DNA of 51,780 nt from Longimicrobium sp. (GCA_036387335.1 DASVTZ010000205.1:1-51780), one strand, 5' to 3'. Counted from the stretch's first letter, positions 1 to 8,410 are shown. Notes: generated by a model from the sequence alone, not told the origin. Numbers and translations: made by a program.

Positions 1-116
<116 letters not shown>

Positions 117-125
117 CTGCACATC

Positions 126-169
126 AAGCCCCCCGATGCTCAGCACGAGCGTCGGGGGGCTTCTGTTTT
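126..169 (+). terminator. Rho-independent terminator of the rRNA operon
   Basis: A 16-bp stem, left arm 126-141 and right arm 147-162, with a single G-T wobble and a five-base loop. It is rich in G and C and is followed by a T-rich stretch ending at 169. It lies ten bases after the 5S end. Confidence 0.85.
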
Positions 170-176
170 GGAAATA

Positions 177-262
177 GCCTCACACAGAGAACACAGAGGG
201 AACCGCAAGAGGAAAACCTCTTCCTGTTCTTTCCGTGCCCCCTCTGTGGCTCTGTGTGAGGC
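177..262. repeat. Family A hairpin repeat (CACAGAG type), copy 1
   Basis: An inverted repeat: the left arm at 177-200 reads GCCTCACACAGAGAAC and continues, and the right arm at 241-262 is its near-exact reverse complement, with a loop of about 40 nt. Related hairpins lie at 25402, 27326, 30487, 38879 and 45822. Copies 1, 2 and 3 share the arm sequence almost exactly. It sits between the rRNA terminator and the S41 protease gene. Confidence 0.8.
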
Positions 263-341
263 CCTGCAGGTAAACGCAACGGGCTCAGCTCTCGTCTCAG
301 GGCTGTTCACGTTGGTTCGGCCCCCTGCACCGCGAGCGATC

Positions 342-1436
342 ATGTTCTCCTCCACACTCCGCATCCCCGCACTTGCTCTAGCCGCAGCACTCTCCTTTTT
401 CAATCCAGCGAGCGCGCAGGAGCGGCAAGACATGCCGGTGGCGCCGGCCACGCGCGACTCGGTGGCGCTTGCCGCGGCGCTTGCGGTGGACACCGGGTAC
501 GTGTTCCCTGACACGGGCGCCGCCGCCGCGAGGGAGATGCGGCAGGGGGTGCGCGCCGGGCGCTACCGGCGGCTCGAGACCGCTTCGGCGCTGACGGACA
601 CGCTCACCGCCGACCTGCGCCGCGCGACAGGCGACAAGCACATGCGGGTGCAGTTCAGCGTCGCCCCGCGCACGGCGGCCCCCGATGCCGGACTCACCGC
701 CGCCGACTCGGCGCGCGACCTGGAGAACGCGCAGTGGCGCAACTTCGGGCTTCATGCGCTCGAACGGCTCGACGGCAACGTCGGCTACCTGGAGATCGGG
801 CGCTTCGACAACCCGGCGCTGGCGGGCGCCGCGCTCGCCACGGCGATGTCGTTCCTCGCGCAGACGGACGCGCTGATCGTCGATCTGCGGAACAACGGAG
901 GCGGGTTCGCGACGATGGAAGCCCTGTTCGCCTCGTACTTCATCGCACAGCCGAGGCTGCTGAGCACGCTCCACCGGCGCGGAGGCGACACCGCGCAGAT
1001 CTGGACGCCGGCGCAGGTGGCGGGGCCGCGCTACATCGACAAGCCCGTGTACCTGCTGGTCAGCGGGCGCACCTTCTCTGCCGCGGAGGGGTTCGCGTAC
1101 GACCTGCAGGCGCTCGGCCGCGGCGTGGTCGTGGGCGAGCAGACACGGGGAGGCGCCAACCCGGGCGGGTGGGTCATGCTCGGGTCCCACTTCGGGGTGA
1201 TGGTGCCCACGGCGCGCGTGGAGAACGCGGTGACGCATGGCAACTGGGAAGGAACCGGTGTGCGCCCGGACCTGTCGGTCGCCGCCGTCGGCGCCAAGAA
1301 GGCGGCACACCGCGCCGCGCTGCAGCGGCTGATGGCCGACAACGCATCGTCTCCGCGCGCGCCGCGCTGGCGCGAGGCGCTGGAGATGCTGCGCGCCGAC
1401 GATGCGCGGACCGCCAGCGCGGCCACGCCCCGGTGA
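342..1436 (+). CDS. S41 family (tail-specific/IRBP-like) secreted peptidase
   Basis: A 364-residue protein with a signal peptide (hydrophobic residues 9-20, ASA cleavage motif near 23-25). This signal sets the start at 342; in-frame sequence upstream crosses the repeat at 177-262 and does not look coding. The C-terminal half carries S41 signatures: a DLRNNGGG stretch, TFSAAEGFAY with the presumed nucleophile Ser246, and GEQTRGGAN with Glu266. An N-terminal helical part (about 30-100) resembles the S41 N-terminal domain; no PDZ domain is apparent. It should act in the periplasm as a serine protease; the substrate is unknown. Its last 35 bases overlap the ECF sigma gene if that gene starts at 1402, so the two are probably cotranscribed. 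Confidence 0.82.
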   Translation: MFSSTLRIPALALAAALSFFNPASAQERQDMPVAPATRDSVALAAALAVDTGYVFPDTGAAAAREMRQGVRAGRYRRLETASALTDTLTADLRRATGDKHMRVQFSVAPRTAAPDAGLTAADSARDLENAQWRNFGLHALERLDGNVGYLEIGRFDNPALAGAALATAMSFLAQTDALIVDLRNNGGGFATMEALFASYFIAQPRLLSTLHRRGGDTAQIWTPAQVAGPRYIDKPVYLLVSGRTFSAAEGFAYDLQALGRGVVVGEQTRGGANPGGWVMLGSHFGVMVPTARVENAVTHGNWEGTGVRPDLSVAAVGAKKAAHRAALQRLMADNASSPRAPRWREALEMLRADDARTASAATPR

Positions 1437-2052
1437 GCGCACCGTCCTCGCGGCCGCAGCGGGCGTGACCGAGCCCGCGCCCGGCGCCGACGCCGTCGAC
1501 CGGATGGTGCAGCGCGCGCGCGCCGGCGACGAGGGCGCGTTCGCGGAGCTGGCGACGGCCGTGCGCGCCCAGGTGCGCCGCTGGGCCCTCGCCCGCACCG
1601 GCGACGCGGACGATGCCGAGGATGTGGCGCAGGCGGTGGTCATCCGCATGCACCGGGGCTTGCGTGGCTTCGAAGGGCGCTCGCGCTTCACCACCTGGCT
1701 GTACCGCCTGACCGCCAACGCCGCGGTGGAGTGGGCGCGAGGCCAGTCGCGGCACTGCCAGGCGCTGGACGAGCTCGCCGTGGCGGGCGAGCCGCGGGCC
1801 GGCACGGCGGACCGCATCGACGCGATGGAGAACCGGCGGGCGGCGGAGCTGGTGCGCGCCTTTTTGGCCGAGCTCCCGGGACGCCAGCGCGAGATGCTGG
1901 ATCTGGTGGACCTGCAGGGCTTCACCCCGACGGAGGCGGCCGAGATGCTCGACATCGAGCCCCCCACCGCGCGCGTGCACCTGCTGCGCGCCCGGCGCGC
2001 CATCCGCGAGCGGATCCTGGCGGCGCATCCAACCCTGGCCGACGACCGATGA
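1402..2052 (+). CDS. ECF-type RNA polymerase sigma factor
   Basis: Up to 216 residues. Region 2 (about 35-100) contains DAEDVAQAVVIRMHRGL and the aromatic-rich RSRFTTWLYRLTANAA, typical of -10 recognition and melting. Region 4 (about 150-205) has RQREMLDL, then a helix-turn-helix (TPTEAAEMLDIEPPTARVHL) for the -35 element. The ATG at 1402 overlaps the protease gene; a GTG at 1465 is an alternative start that removes 21 poorly conserved residues. The next gene starts within its stop codon (ATGA) and encodes a zinc-finger anti-sigma, so this is a classic sigma/anti-sigma pair. The regulon is unknown. Confidence 0.88.
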   Translation: MRGPPARPRPGERTVLAAAAGVTEPAPGADAVDRMVQRARAGDEGAFAELATAVRAQVRRWALARTGDADDAEDVAQAVVIRMHRGLRGFEGRSRFTTWLYRLTANAAVEWARGQSRHCQALDELAVAGEPRAGTADRIDAMENRRAAELVRAFLAELPGRQREMLDLVDLQGFTPTEAAEMLDIEPPTARVHLLRARRAIRERILAAHPTLADDR

Positions 2053-2498
2053 CGAACGACTGCGAGCAAGCGCGCAGCTGGATGCTGGAGGCTGACCTGG
2101 CCGAGCTGCGGACCGCGGGAGGCTCACCTATGGCGGACCACCTCGCGGGATGCGAGGAGTGCCGCCGGCGCGCGGCGGCGATCGTGGCCGGAATGGCGGA
2201 GCTGGACCATGCCCTTGCCGAACTGGCGCGGCCGGCGGAGCCCAGCCGCACCGCTGTCCTCCGCCTCCGTCCGGCGCGGGCGTGGCGCTGGGCGGCCCCA
2301 CTGGCGCTCGCCGCCGGGATGGCGGCGGTGATGCTGGCGCGGCGCCCGGCGCCCGCGGAGGAGCCACCCGGCGTGACGGCCGAGCGCATCGCGCGGGTGC
2401 TCTTTGCCCCCGCCCCCGTGGCGCGGTCGGTAGATGGGCGCGGCGTGGCCGTGCTGGAGACGAACGATCCCGGTGTAACGGTGGTCTGGTTCTACTAA
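2049..2498 (+). CDS. Membrane-anchored zinc-finger anti-sigma factor
   Basis: A 149-residue protein overlapping the sigma gene by 4 nt (ATGA), which implies translational coupling. The N-terminal anti-sigma domain shows His31-x3-Cys35-x2-Cys38 plus Cys5, the usual ZAS zinc-binding pattern. One transmembrane segment spans about 79-97. The remaining ~50 residues lie outside the membrane and match no domain I recognise. By family knowledge it should hold the ECF factor inactive at the inner membrane. The outer part is short, so sensing may depend on partners such as the neighbouring secretin-N-like lipoprotein or S41 protease; that link is inference from position. Confidence 0.82.
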   Translation: MTNDCEQARSWMLEADLAELRTAGGSPMADHLAGCEECRRRAAAIVAGMAELDHALAELARPAEPSRTAVLRLRPARAWRWAAPLALAAGMAAVMLARRPAPAEEPPGVTAERIARVLFAPAPVARSVDGRGVAVLETNDPGVTVVWFY

Positions 2499-2503
2499 AG
2501 GGG

Positions 2504-3157
2504 ATGATGATGAAGCTGAAAGCGATTCTGGTGCTCGCCGCCATCCTGCTGGCCGCGGCGTGCGACAGCCGGCGGGGGATGGCCGTGCGCACGTACGAGC
2601 TGCACCGCCTGGACTATTCGGAAGCCGAGACGCTGGTAACGCCGTACGTGCGTGAGGGCGGGTTCATCAGCGGCAAGGGGCGGCTGCTGACCGTTCGCGA
2701 GTCGCCCGACCGGCTGGACAGCATCACCGCGCTGCTCAAGCGCTACGATGGCGTGCCGGCGGTGGTGACGCTCCGCTTCCAGGTGATCGAGGCGGGCGAC
2801 TTCGAAGGGGGCGACTCGGCGATCGCTCGGGTGGAGGCGCCGCTGCGTGACATGTTCCGCTACCGCGGCTACCGCCTGCAGAACGAGCTGCTGGTGACGG
2901 CGCTCGAGGGCGTTCCCTTTCGATACCAACAGGGCGTCGTGCGCCTGTCCGGCACGGTACGCGCCGGCACCGCGGCGGGGGCACAGGCGGGCCTCACCAT
3001 CCAGGTCGACTTCGAATCGGGAGGGGACGCGCTGAGCACGATCATCAACGCCACGCCGGGTAAAACCATGCTGATCGGCGTGCAGAGACGAACCGGTGGC
3101 GGGGGGCTGATCCTGGCGGTTCAGCCTACGCTCGGGGCGAACGCGCCGCAACCGTAG
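2504..3157 (+). CDS. Lipoprotein with secretin N-domain-like fold
   Basis: 217 residues from the first of three consecutive ATGs (2504, 2507, 2510); an AAAGGGG Shine-Dalgarno sits just before them. A lipoprotein signal ends in a lipobox with Cys20. Residues about 30-85 (YELHRLDYSEAETLVTPYV, then GKGRLLTVRESPDRLDSI and a LKRYD end) resemble the short N1/N0 domains of secretins, which form rings in type II/III secretion and pilus outer-membrane channels. The secretin pore itself is absent, so this is a free-standing N-domain lipoprotein. It lies 5 nt after the anti-sigma gene, so it probably belongs to the same operon. Its role is unknown. Confidence 0.68.
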   Translation: MMMKLKAILVLAAILLAAACDSRRGMAVRTYELHRLDYSEAETLVTPYVREGGFISGKGRLLTVRESPDRLDSITALLKRYDGVPAVVTLRFQVIEAGDFEGGDSAIARVEAPLRDMFRYRGYRLQNELLVTALEGVPFRYQQGVVRLSGTVRAGTAAGAQAGLTIQVDFESGGDALSTIINATPGKTMLIGVQRRTGGGGLILAVQPTLGANAPQP

Positions 3158-3164
3158 CGGGCGC

Positions 3165-3180
3165 GCTCCGCGTCCGGAGC
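3165..3180. terminator. Small hairpin between convergent genes
   Basis: A perfect 6-bp stem (GCTCCG/CGGAGC) with a 4-nt loop in the 27-nt gap between the lipoprotein gene and the convergent GGDEF gene. There is no T tract on either side, so termination is only a guess. Confidence 0.25.
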
Positions 3181-3184
3181 CGGG

Positions 3185-4300
3185 TTACGGCGCGGCGGCC
3201 ACGCGGTCCTTTCCCTGCGCCTTCGCCGCGTACATGGCGGAGTCGGCGTGGCGCAGGAGGATCGATTCGCGGTCGTGCACCGTGCCGCCCCAGTCGCCCG
3301 CGTGGTACGCCGCCACGCCCAGCGACGCCGTGATCGCGCCGCGCAGGAAGAGCGGCGGAAGGTCCGGCCCGTACTCGCGGTCCAGGTACGTCGCCTCGGC
3401 GATGGCGGCGCGGACACGCTCGGCCACCTCCGTCCCCTCCGCGAGCGTGGTGGAGGGGAGGCCGATCACGAACTCGTCGCCCCCGTAGCGGCAGAGGATG
3501 GCGCTCTCCCAGTCCACCACGCGGCGCAGGAGGAAGCCGATCTCCCGCAGGACGCGGCTCCCGGCCAGGTGGCCGTAGCTGTCGTTGACGCCCTTGAAGT
3601 GGTCCAGGTCCATGAAGACCAGGACGCACTCGCCCCCCTCCTCGTCGGTTTCCGCGATCATCTCGCCGATCCGCACGTGCATCCAGCGGTCGTTGTACAG
3701 CCCGCTCAGGTCGTCGCGCTTGGCGAGCTCGTTGGCGCGCTTGGCGTCGAGCGCGTTCTGCAGCGTGGACGAGGTGTAGCCCGCGAAGATCTCCAGTACC
3801 GCCAGGTCGTGCGGCGAAAAGGGGCAGCCCCCGTCCCGGTTCGCCAGCTCGATCACTCCGCACACCGTGCTCCCGATGGTGATGGGAACCGCGACCACGG
3901 ACTCCGCCTCCCCCGCGCCGCCGGAGAGGTGCGGGCGCCCTGACCGGTACACCTCCCCCACCGGCGACTCCGCCCCCGCCGGCCGCCCGGGGAGCGTCTC
4001 CGCGTCCGCGCCGAACGCGGCCACCACGAACAGGTCGTTGGCGGCGCGGTCCTCCACCTTGCGCAGCGGATCGTCCAGGAAGACGGCGCCGCACTCCGAT
4101 GGCACCAGCGCGCAAGCACGCTCCAGGATCTGCCCGAGCTCCGCCTCGAGGTCGATCTCCAGGAAGCGGCTCCCCGCCTTCTGGCGCTGGAGGAAGCGCT
4201 CCAGCTCGCGTCCCGCCAGCGCGTGGATCCCCAGCGCGGGGGCGTTGTGCGCGGCCTCCACCTGCGGCGCGTGGGACGTGTCGGACCGGACTTCGGTCAT
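3185..4300 (-). CDS. GAF-GGDEF diguanylate cyclase
   Basis: 371 residues. A GAF-type sensor domain covers roughly 45-185 (ending around CGVIELANRDGG). A GGDEF catalytic domain covers about 195-365, with an intact RYGGDEF signature and the upstream FMDLDHFKGVNDSYGH metal/nucleotide motif. It should make cyclic di-GMP from two GTP in the cytoplasm. The position that would hold an RxxD inhibitory I-site (five residues before the signature) lacks it, so product inhibition may be absent, unlike the REC-GGDEF protein at 11581. No membrane segment or signal peptide is seen. It is divergent from the sigma-54 activator gene, with a 245-nt shared upstream region. Confidence 0.9.
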   Translation of the reverse strand: MTEVRSDTSHAPQVEAAHNAPALGIHALAGRELERFLQRQKAGSRFLEIDLEAELGQILERACALVPSECGAVFLDDPLRKVEDRAANDLFVVAAFGADAETLPGRPAGAESPVGEVYRSGRPHLSGGAGEAESVVAVPITIGSTVCGVIELANRDGGCPFSPHDLAVLEIFAGYTSSTLQNALDAKRANELAKRDDLSGLYNDRWMHVRIGEMIAETDEEGGECVLVFMDLDHFKGVNDSYGHLAGSRVLREIGFLLRRVVDWESAILCRYGGDEFVIGLPSTTLAEGTEVAERVRAAIAEATYLDREYGPDLPPLFLRGAITASLGVAAYHAGDWGGTVHDRESILLRHADSAMYAAKAQGKDRVAAAP

Positions 4301-4447
4301 GGGGCGGGGCAGGGGAGCACGGCGGGCACACGCAGGCTGTGGAGGGGGCCGCGGAAGTGATGGCAGCGGAGGGTCGCGTTAATGATGTGCACAGCGCGCC
4401 TTTTGCGCGAGAGCCGCACGGGGCCGCACGAGCGGGGGGCTGTGGCG

Positions 4448-4476
4448 TTGCCTGGGAGGCGCGGGGCGCGTATACT
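4448..4476 (+). promoter_or_regulatory. Sigma-70-like promoter for the NtrC-type gene
   Basis: A -35 box TTGCCT at 4448-4453 and a -10 box TATACT at 4471-4476 with the optimal 17-bp spacer, in a locally less GC-rich stretch. It is oriented toward the gene starting at 4546 and predicts a leader of about 60 nt. Confidence 0.55.
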
Positions 4477-4545
4477 GCTACCACCGCAAACATAATTGTC
4501 CGGCTTCGCTCCCGCTCCGCCCACGCACTCCCCCCGCTTTTTCCG

Positions 4546-5976
4546 ATGAGCGACACTCCCGACAACGCTCTTCCCGTCAGCGTGCTGATCGTCGATGACG
4601 AGGAGCTGCTGGTCAAGAGCTGCGGCCAGATCCTGTCCAGCGAGGGGTACGCCGTCTACAGCGAGGGCCGCGGCCGCAACGCGCTGGAGGTCGTTCGGCG
4701 CCACCACCCGGACGTGGTGCTGACGGACCTGATGCTCCCGGACATGGACGGGCTCGCGCTCCTCAAGGAGATCAAGAAGCTCGCCCCCGAGACGCTCGTG
4801 GTGATGATCACCGGCTTCGCGACGGTCGATTCGAGCGTGGAGGCGATCCGGGCGGGCGCGTACGACTACATCCCCAAGCCGTTCACGGCCACGCAGCTGC
4901 GCATCCTCATCGGGCGCGCGGCGCAGCAGGTGCGCCTGGTGCGCGACAACGCGCAGCTCCGCGACCAGCTCAAGCGCCACTACAGCTTCGACAACATCGT
5001 CGGCACCAGCGAGGCCATCCAGAAGGTCTTCTCCGTGGTCAGCCGCGTGGCGCCGACGGATGCCAGCGTCTTCATCTCGGGCGAGAGCGGGACGGGGAAG
5101 GAGCTGATCGCGCGGGCCATCCACACGAACAGCCGGCGCTCGGCGCGGCCGTTCATGGCCATCAACTGCGCGGCCCTTCCGGACCACCTGCTGGAATCGG
5201 AGCTCTTCGGCCACGAAAAGGGCGCCTTCACCGGAGCGGACGTGCAGCGGCGCGGGCTGCTGGAGGTGGCAAGCGGTGGGACGTTCTTCATGGACGAGAT
5301 CTCGGAGATGAGCATGGAGCTGCAGGCCAAGCTCCTCCGGGTGATCCAGGAGCGCCGCATCCGCCGCGTGGGTGGCGAGAGCGAGATCTCCATCGACGTC
5401 CGCTGGGTCTCCGCTACCAACCGCGATCCGGACCAGGCGGTGCGCGACGGCGCGCTGCGCCAGGACCTCCTCTACCGCCTCAACGTCGTCCCCATCCGCC
5501 TCCCCGCGCTGCGCCAGCGCAAGGAGGACATCCCCGCGCTTGCGCAACACTTCCTCCGCCGCTTCGCGCAGGAGTACGACCGCGACAACCTGCGCTTCTC
5601 CGCCGAGGCGCTGCGGGAGCTGTCCGAGTACGACTTCCCGGGCAACGTGCGCGAGCTGCAGAACGTGGTGGAGCGCATCGTCTCGATGTGCCTCCCCGGC
5701 CAGGAGATCGGCCTGGAAGAGATGCCGGAGGAGCTGACGCAGCGGGGCGGGGGCGGGGCGGGCGGGGTGCGGCCGATGAACATCTTCAACGCGGACCAGC
5801 CGTTCCACGACGCCAAGACGGACGCCATCACGGTTTTCGAAAAGGAGTACCTTCAGGACCTTCTCAAGCGCCACAACGGCAACATCTCCCAAGCCGCCCG
5901 CACCGCCGGCATCGACCGCAAGACGATCCACCGCATGCTCTCGAAGTACAACCTGGAGAGCCGCGTTCGGGAGTAG
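4546..5976 (+). CDS. NtrC-family sigma-54-dependent response regulator
   Basis: 476 residues with the full three-domain layout. A receiver domain spans about 8-125 (VLIVDDEE; phospho-acceptor Asp in VVLTDLMLPDMDG; conserved Lys in YIPKPF). An AAA+ domain spans about 145-385 with Walker A GESGTGKE, an intact GAFTGA loop that contacts sigma-54, and a VPIRLPALRQRKEDI sensor region. A Fis-type helix-turn-helix is at the C-terminus (NISQAARTAGIDRKTIHRML). It should activate sigma-54 promoters when phosphorylated. No histidine kinase gene is adjacent, so the partner is elsewhere. The start at 4546 fits the receiver boundary and the promoter at 4448. A strong terminator follows. Confidence 0.95.
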   Translation: MSDTPDNALPVSVLIVDDEELLVKSCGQILSSEGYAVYSEGRGRNALEVVRRHHPDVVLTDLMLPDMDGLALLKEIKKLAPETLVVMITGFATVDSSVEAIRAGAYDYIPKPFTATQLRILIGRAAQQVRLVRDNAQLRDQLKRHYSFDNIVGTSEAIQKVFSVVSRVAPTDASVFISGESGTGKELIARAIHTNSRRSARPFMAINCAALPDHLLESELFGHEKGAFTGADVQRRGLLEVASGGTFFMDEISEMSMELQAKLLRVIQERRIRRVGGESEISIDVRWVSATNRDPDQAVRDGALRQDLLYRLNVVPIRLPALRQRKEDIPALAQHFLRRFAQEYDRDNLRFSAEALRELSEYDFPGNVRELQNVVERIVSMCLPGQEIGLEEMPEELTQRGGGGAGGVRPMNIFNADQPFHDAKTDAITVFEKEYLQDLLKRHNGNISQAARTAGIDRKTIHRMLSKYNLESRVRE

Positions 5977-5994
5977 GGTCTGAGTGTGGGGATG

Positions 5995-6032
5995 AAAAGG
6001 GGTGGACACCGGCTGGGTGTCCACCCCTTTTT
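5995..6032 (+). terminator. Rho-independent terminator after the NtrC-type gene
   Basis: A perfect 16-bp stem: left arm 5995-6010 starts AAAAGGGGTGG, right arm is 6016-6031, with a 5-nt loop and a T run. The A-rich left arm and T-rich right arm could let it work in both directions. Confidence 0.85.
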
Positions 6033-6050
6033 GCACAGGCCCCTGGTCGG

Positions 6051-6246
6051 GCGAGTGAACTCGCTGCAACAAAAGCACAAAGTCCGCCTGCGCGGACTCG
6101 CGGGCGAGATCCGCGCTTCACGAGACGGCTTCAGCCGTCTTCGCGTTGTTCCAGCCGGGGGATTCATCCCCCGGTTCCGCGCCGGTGCCCGCCCCCCGAA
6201 CCTGCGAAGGCAGGTTTCCCGCGGTTGTTGCAGCGGTTTCAACCGC
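6051..6246. repeat. Family B multi-hairpin repeat, copy 1
   Basis: A string of small palindromes: GCGAGTGAACTCGC (6051-6064); a hairpin with arms AGTCCGC/GCGGACT (6080-6098); GACGGCTTCAGCCGTC (6124-6139); a CCGGGGGATTCATCCCCCGG hairpin (about 6155-6174); an AACCTGC/GCAGGTT hairpin (about 6199-6216); and a GCGGTT/AACCGC hairpin (about 6221-6246). The same modules in the same order recur at 27862, 39781 and 50493. No open reading frame here looks real. It fills the gap between the terminator and thiE. Confidence 0.8.
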
Positions 6247-6254
6247 CGGCTCCA

Positions 6255-6902
6255 CTAGCGCCAACCATCCTGCCCCTTCACCGCCTCCATCAACGCCCGC
6301 GCCGCCGCCTCCGCATCATTCGCGTGCATCACCGCGCTGATGACGGCCACGCCCGCGGCCCCCGCATGCACCACCGGGGCCGCGTTGCGCGCGTGGATGC
6401 CGCCGATGCCGACGATGGGGATGCGGACGGCGGCGGCCACCTCCGCAATGCGGGCGGTGCCGATGGGCGAGCCTGCGTCGGCCTTGCTGGCCGTGCCGTA
6501 CACCGGCCCCACGCCCAGGTAATCGGCCCCGTCGCGCTCGGCCTGGAGGGCGAGCTCCACGCTGTCGGCCGACATCCCCAGCAGGAAGCCGGGGGGAACG
6601 ATGCGGCGCGCGGCGGCCAGCGGGAGGTCTTCGTCGCCCAGGTGCGCGCCGTCGGCGCCGACGGCAAGGGCGACGTCGACGCGGTCGTTGACGAAGAGGA
6701 GGGCCCCGGCGGCGCGCGTCTCCACTAGGAGCTCGCGGGCGAGGAGGGCGGCATCGCGGGCGGAGGCGTCCTTGGCGCGCAGCTGCACCGCGGGCGCGCC
6801 GCCACGAAGTGCCGCGCGCACCACGTCCACCAGCGTGCGCCCGGCGGGGACGGCGGGGTCCGTGACGACGATCAGCCCCAGGCGCGCGGCGAGCGCGCTC
6901 AT
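6255..6902 (-). CDS. thiE: Thiamine-phosphate synthase
   Basis: 215 residues with a TIM-barrel thiamine-phosphate synthase pattern: VQLRAKD near the N-terminus, FVNDRVDVALAVGADGAHLG for pyrophosphate/metal binding, LGVGPVYGTASKADAG, and IPIVGIGGI near the C-terminus. It joins hydroxymethylpyrimidine pyrophosphate and thiazole phosphate to make thiamine phosphate in the cytoplasm. Its ATG overlaps the mltG stop (ATGA). It is third in ruvX-mltG-thiE. No other thiamine gene is nearby, and no thiamine riboswitch motif was seen upstream of the operon. Confidence 0.93.
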   Translation of the reverse strand: MSALAARLGLIVVTDPAVPAGRTLVDVVRAALRGGAPAVQLRAKDASARDAALLARELLVETRAAGALLFVNDRVDVALAVGADGAHLGDEDLPLAAARRIVPPGFLLGMSADSVELALQAERDGADYLGVGPVYGTASKADAGSPIGTARIAEVAAAVRIPIVGIGGIHARNAAPVVHAGAAGVAVISAVMHANDAEAAARALMEAVKGQDGWR

Positions 6903-7906
6903 CGGGCCGGGGCGGCGGTACGGGCGCGGGCCTCGGCCTGGGATGCGCGCTTGGCGGCGTTGTGCTCGGCGAGCGAGCGCGTGAACACGTGCGTGCCGTT
7001 GGGACGCGCAACGAAGTACAGGAAATCGCCCGGCGCCGGGTTGAGCGTCGCCTGGATGGCGCCCGCGCTGGGGGAGGCGATGGGGCCCGGCGGAAGGCCG
7101 GCGTGGGTGTAGGTGTTGTACGGGTTGTCCTTGACGGCGTCGATGTCGCGGTACAGCAGCCGCGCGCGGTTGCCGCCGAGCGCGTACTGCACCGTCGGGT
7201 CGGCCTGGAGCCGCATCCCGACCCGCAGCCGGTTGTGGTACACGGCGGCGATGGTGGGACGCTCGCCCCACACCTTTGCCTCGCGCTCCACGATGGAGGC
7301 CAGCGTCACCACCTGCCGCTCGTCCATCTGCAGCGCCTGCGCGCGGGCACGCATGGCGGGGGTCCACACGCGGCGGTACCGGCCGACCATCGCGTCCACC
7401 ATGCGGTCCACGGAGGTGCCGAGGGGGAAGACGTAGGTGGCGGGGTAGAGGTAGCCCTCCAGCGTGGGCCCGGGAACCTTGCGCCGCTTCGCCGCCTCGT
7501 CGATCGAGAGTAGGTTCAGCGCGCTGTCCGCGGGGATGCCGGCGGCCTTGGCCAGGCGCGGCGCGACCTGCATCACCGTCCATCCCTCGGGGATCACGAT
7601 GCGCGTCTTGACCACGTCGCCGGTGGTCAGCTTACGGAGGATCTCGGCCCACTCGGTGCCGCGCCGCACCTCGTAGACGCCAGGCTGAATGCGCGCCGCG
7701 GCGCGCTTGCTCCGCGCGTACAGCTTGAACCTGCCCGCAGACTTGACGATCTGCCGCGCCTCCAGCGTATCCGCCACGACGGAGAGCCCGCTGCCGGCCG
7801 GGACGGTGAAGCGAATCGGCGGGCCGGACGGTCCGCCGCCTCCGCAGGCCGCGAGCAGGATCAGGGCGAGGAAGGCCGCGCAGTGGCGGATGGGTGCGTG
7901 CGTCAC
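6899..7906 (-). CDS. mltG: Endolytic murein transglycosylase MltG
   Basis: 335 residues from a GTG that overlaps the ruvX stop by 3 nt. The N-terminus is a lipoprotein-type signal with lipobox Cys21 and a Gly-rich stretch after it; many MltG proteins have a transmembrane helix here instead. A LysM-like domain (about 30-80) precedes the YceG catalytic domain, with EGYLYPATYVF, then LASIVEREAK holding the presumed catalytic Glu, and ADPTVQYALG and NTYTHAGLPPGPI. By family knowledge it cleaves nascent glycan strands and helps set their length. The ruvX-mltG linkage is a common bacterial arrangement. Confidence 0.92.
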   Translation of the reverse strand: MTHAPIRHCAAFLALILLAACGGGGPSGPPIRFTVPAGSGLSVVADTLEARQIVKSAGRFKLYARSKRAAARIQPGVYEVRRGTEWAEILRKLTTGDVVKTRIVIPEGWTVMQVAPRLAKAAGIPADSALNLLSIDEAAKRRKVPGPTLEGYLYPATYVFPLGTSVDRMVDAMVGRYRRVWTPAMRARAQALQMDERQVVTLASIVEREAKVWGERPTIAAVYHNRLRVGMRLQADPTVQYALGGNRARLLYRDIDAVKDNPYNTYTHAGLPPGPIASPSAGAIQATLNPAPGDFLYFVARPNGTHVFTRSLAEHNAAKRASQAEARARTAAPAR

Positions 7907-8352
7907 GGTTCGGGCTGCTGGGCCGCCTGGTTGCGGCGGAGGGTGAGGAAGCCTTCCAGGATCAGCGCGGCGGCTTCGGCGTCGATGCGCCCCTTCTCCT
8001 CGCGCTGGCTCTTCTTGAGTCCGCTGCCGCGCACGTTTCGCTCGGCGATGATGGAGGTCATCCGCTCGTCCATCCAGTGCACGGGAAGCTGGGTGCGACG
8101 CTCCAGTTCCGCGCCGAACGCGCGCACCTCGGCCGTCCACGCGCTCTCCTCGCCGCTCAGCTCCAGCGGCAGCCCGATCACCGCCTCGTCCACCTCGCGC
8201 TCCGCGATGATCCGCTGGATCTCGGACCACGGCGGCCTCTTCCCCATGCGCCTTTGCAGCGTGGGAAGCAGGGTCGCGATCGTCCGCGTCGGATCGGAGA
8301 CCGCGACCCCGATGCGGCGCTCGCCGTAGTCCAGGGCAAGGGTGCGGGGCAT
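7903..8352 (-). CDS. ruvX: Putative Holliday junction resolvase RuvX/YqgF
   Basis: 149 residues with the RNase H-like YqgF fold. The N-terminal ALDYGERRIGVAVSD holds the first catalytic Asp; VIGLPLELSGEE, VHWMDERMTS with the second acidic residue, and the C-terminal KGRIDAEAAALIL complete the family pattern. It may process Holliday junctions or pre-16S rRNA; both roles are reported for the family. It is the first gene of the ruvX-mltG-thiE operon. Upstream lies an octamer array (8387). Confidence 0.93.
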   Translation of the reverse strand: MPRTLALDYGERRIGVAVSDPTRTIATLLPTLQRRMGKRPPWSEIQRIIAEREVDEAVIGLPLELSGEESAWTAEVRAFGAELERRTQLPVHWMDERMTSIIAERNVRGSGLKKSQREEKGRIDAEAAALILEGFLTLRRNQAAQQPEP

Positions 8353-8386
8353 GGTGGCGGCGGTGCGGGAGAAAGGGTGGTGGATG

Positions 8387-8410
8387 AGTGCGTTAGTGCG
8401 TTAGTGCGTT
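8387..8410. repeat. Octamer array E1 (AGTGCGTT x3)
   Basis: Three perfect tandem copies of AGTGCGTT about 35 bases upstream of the ruvX start. It is the inverted counterpart of the CACTCACG array at 8671, so the two arrays bracket the family C element at 8465-8657. Confidence 0.85.
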
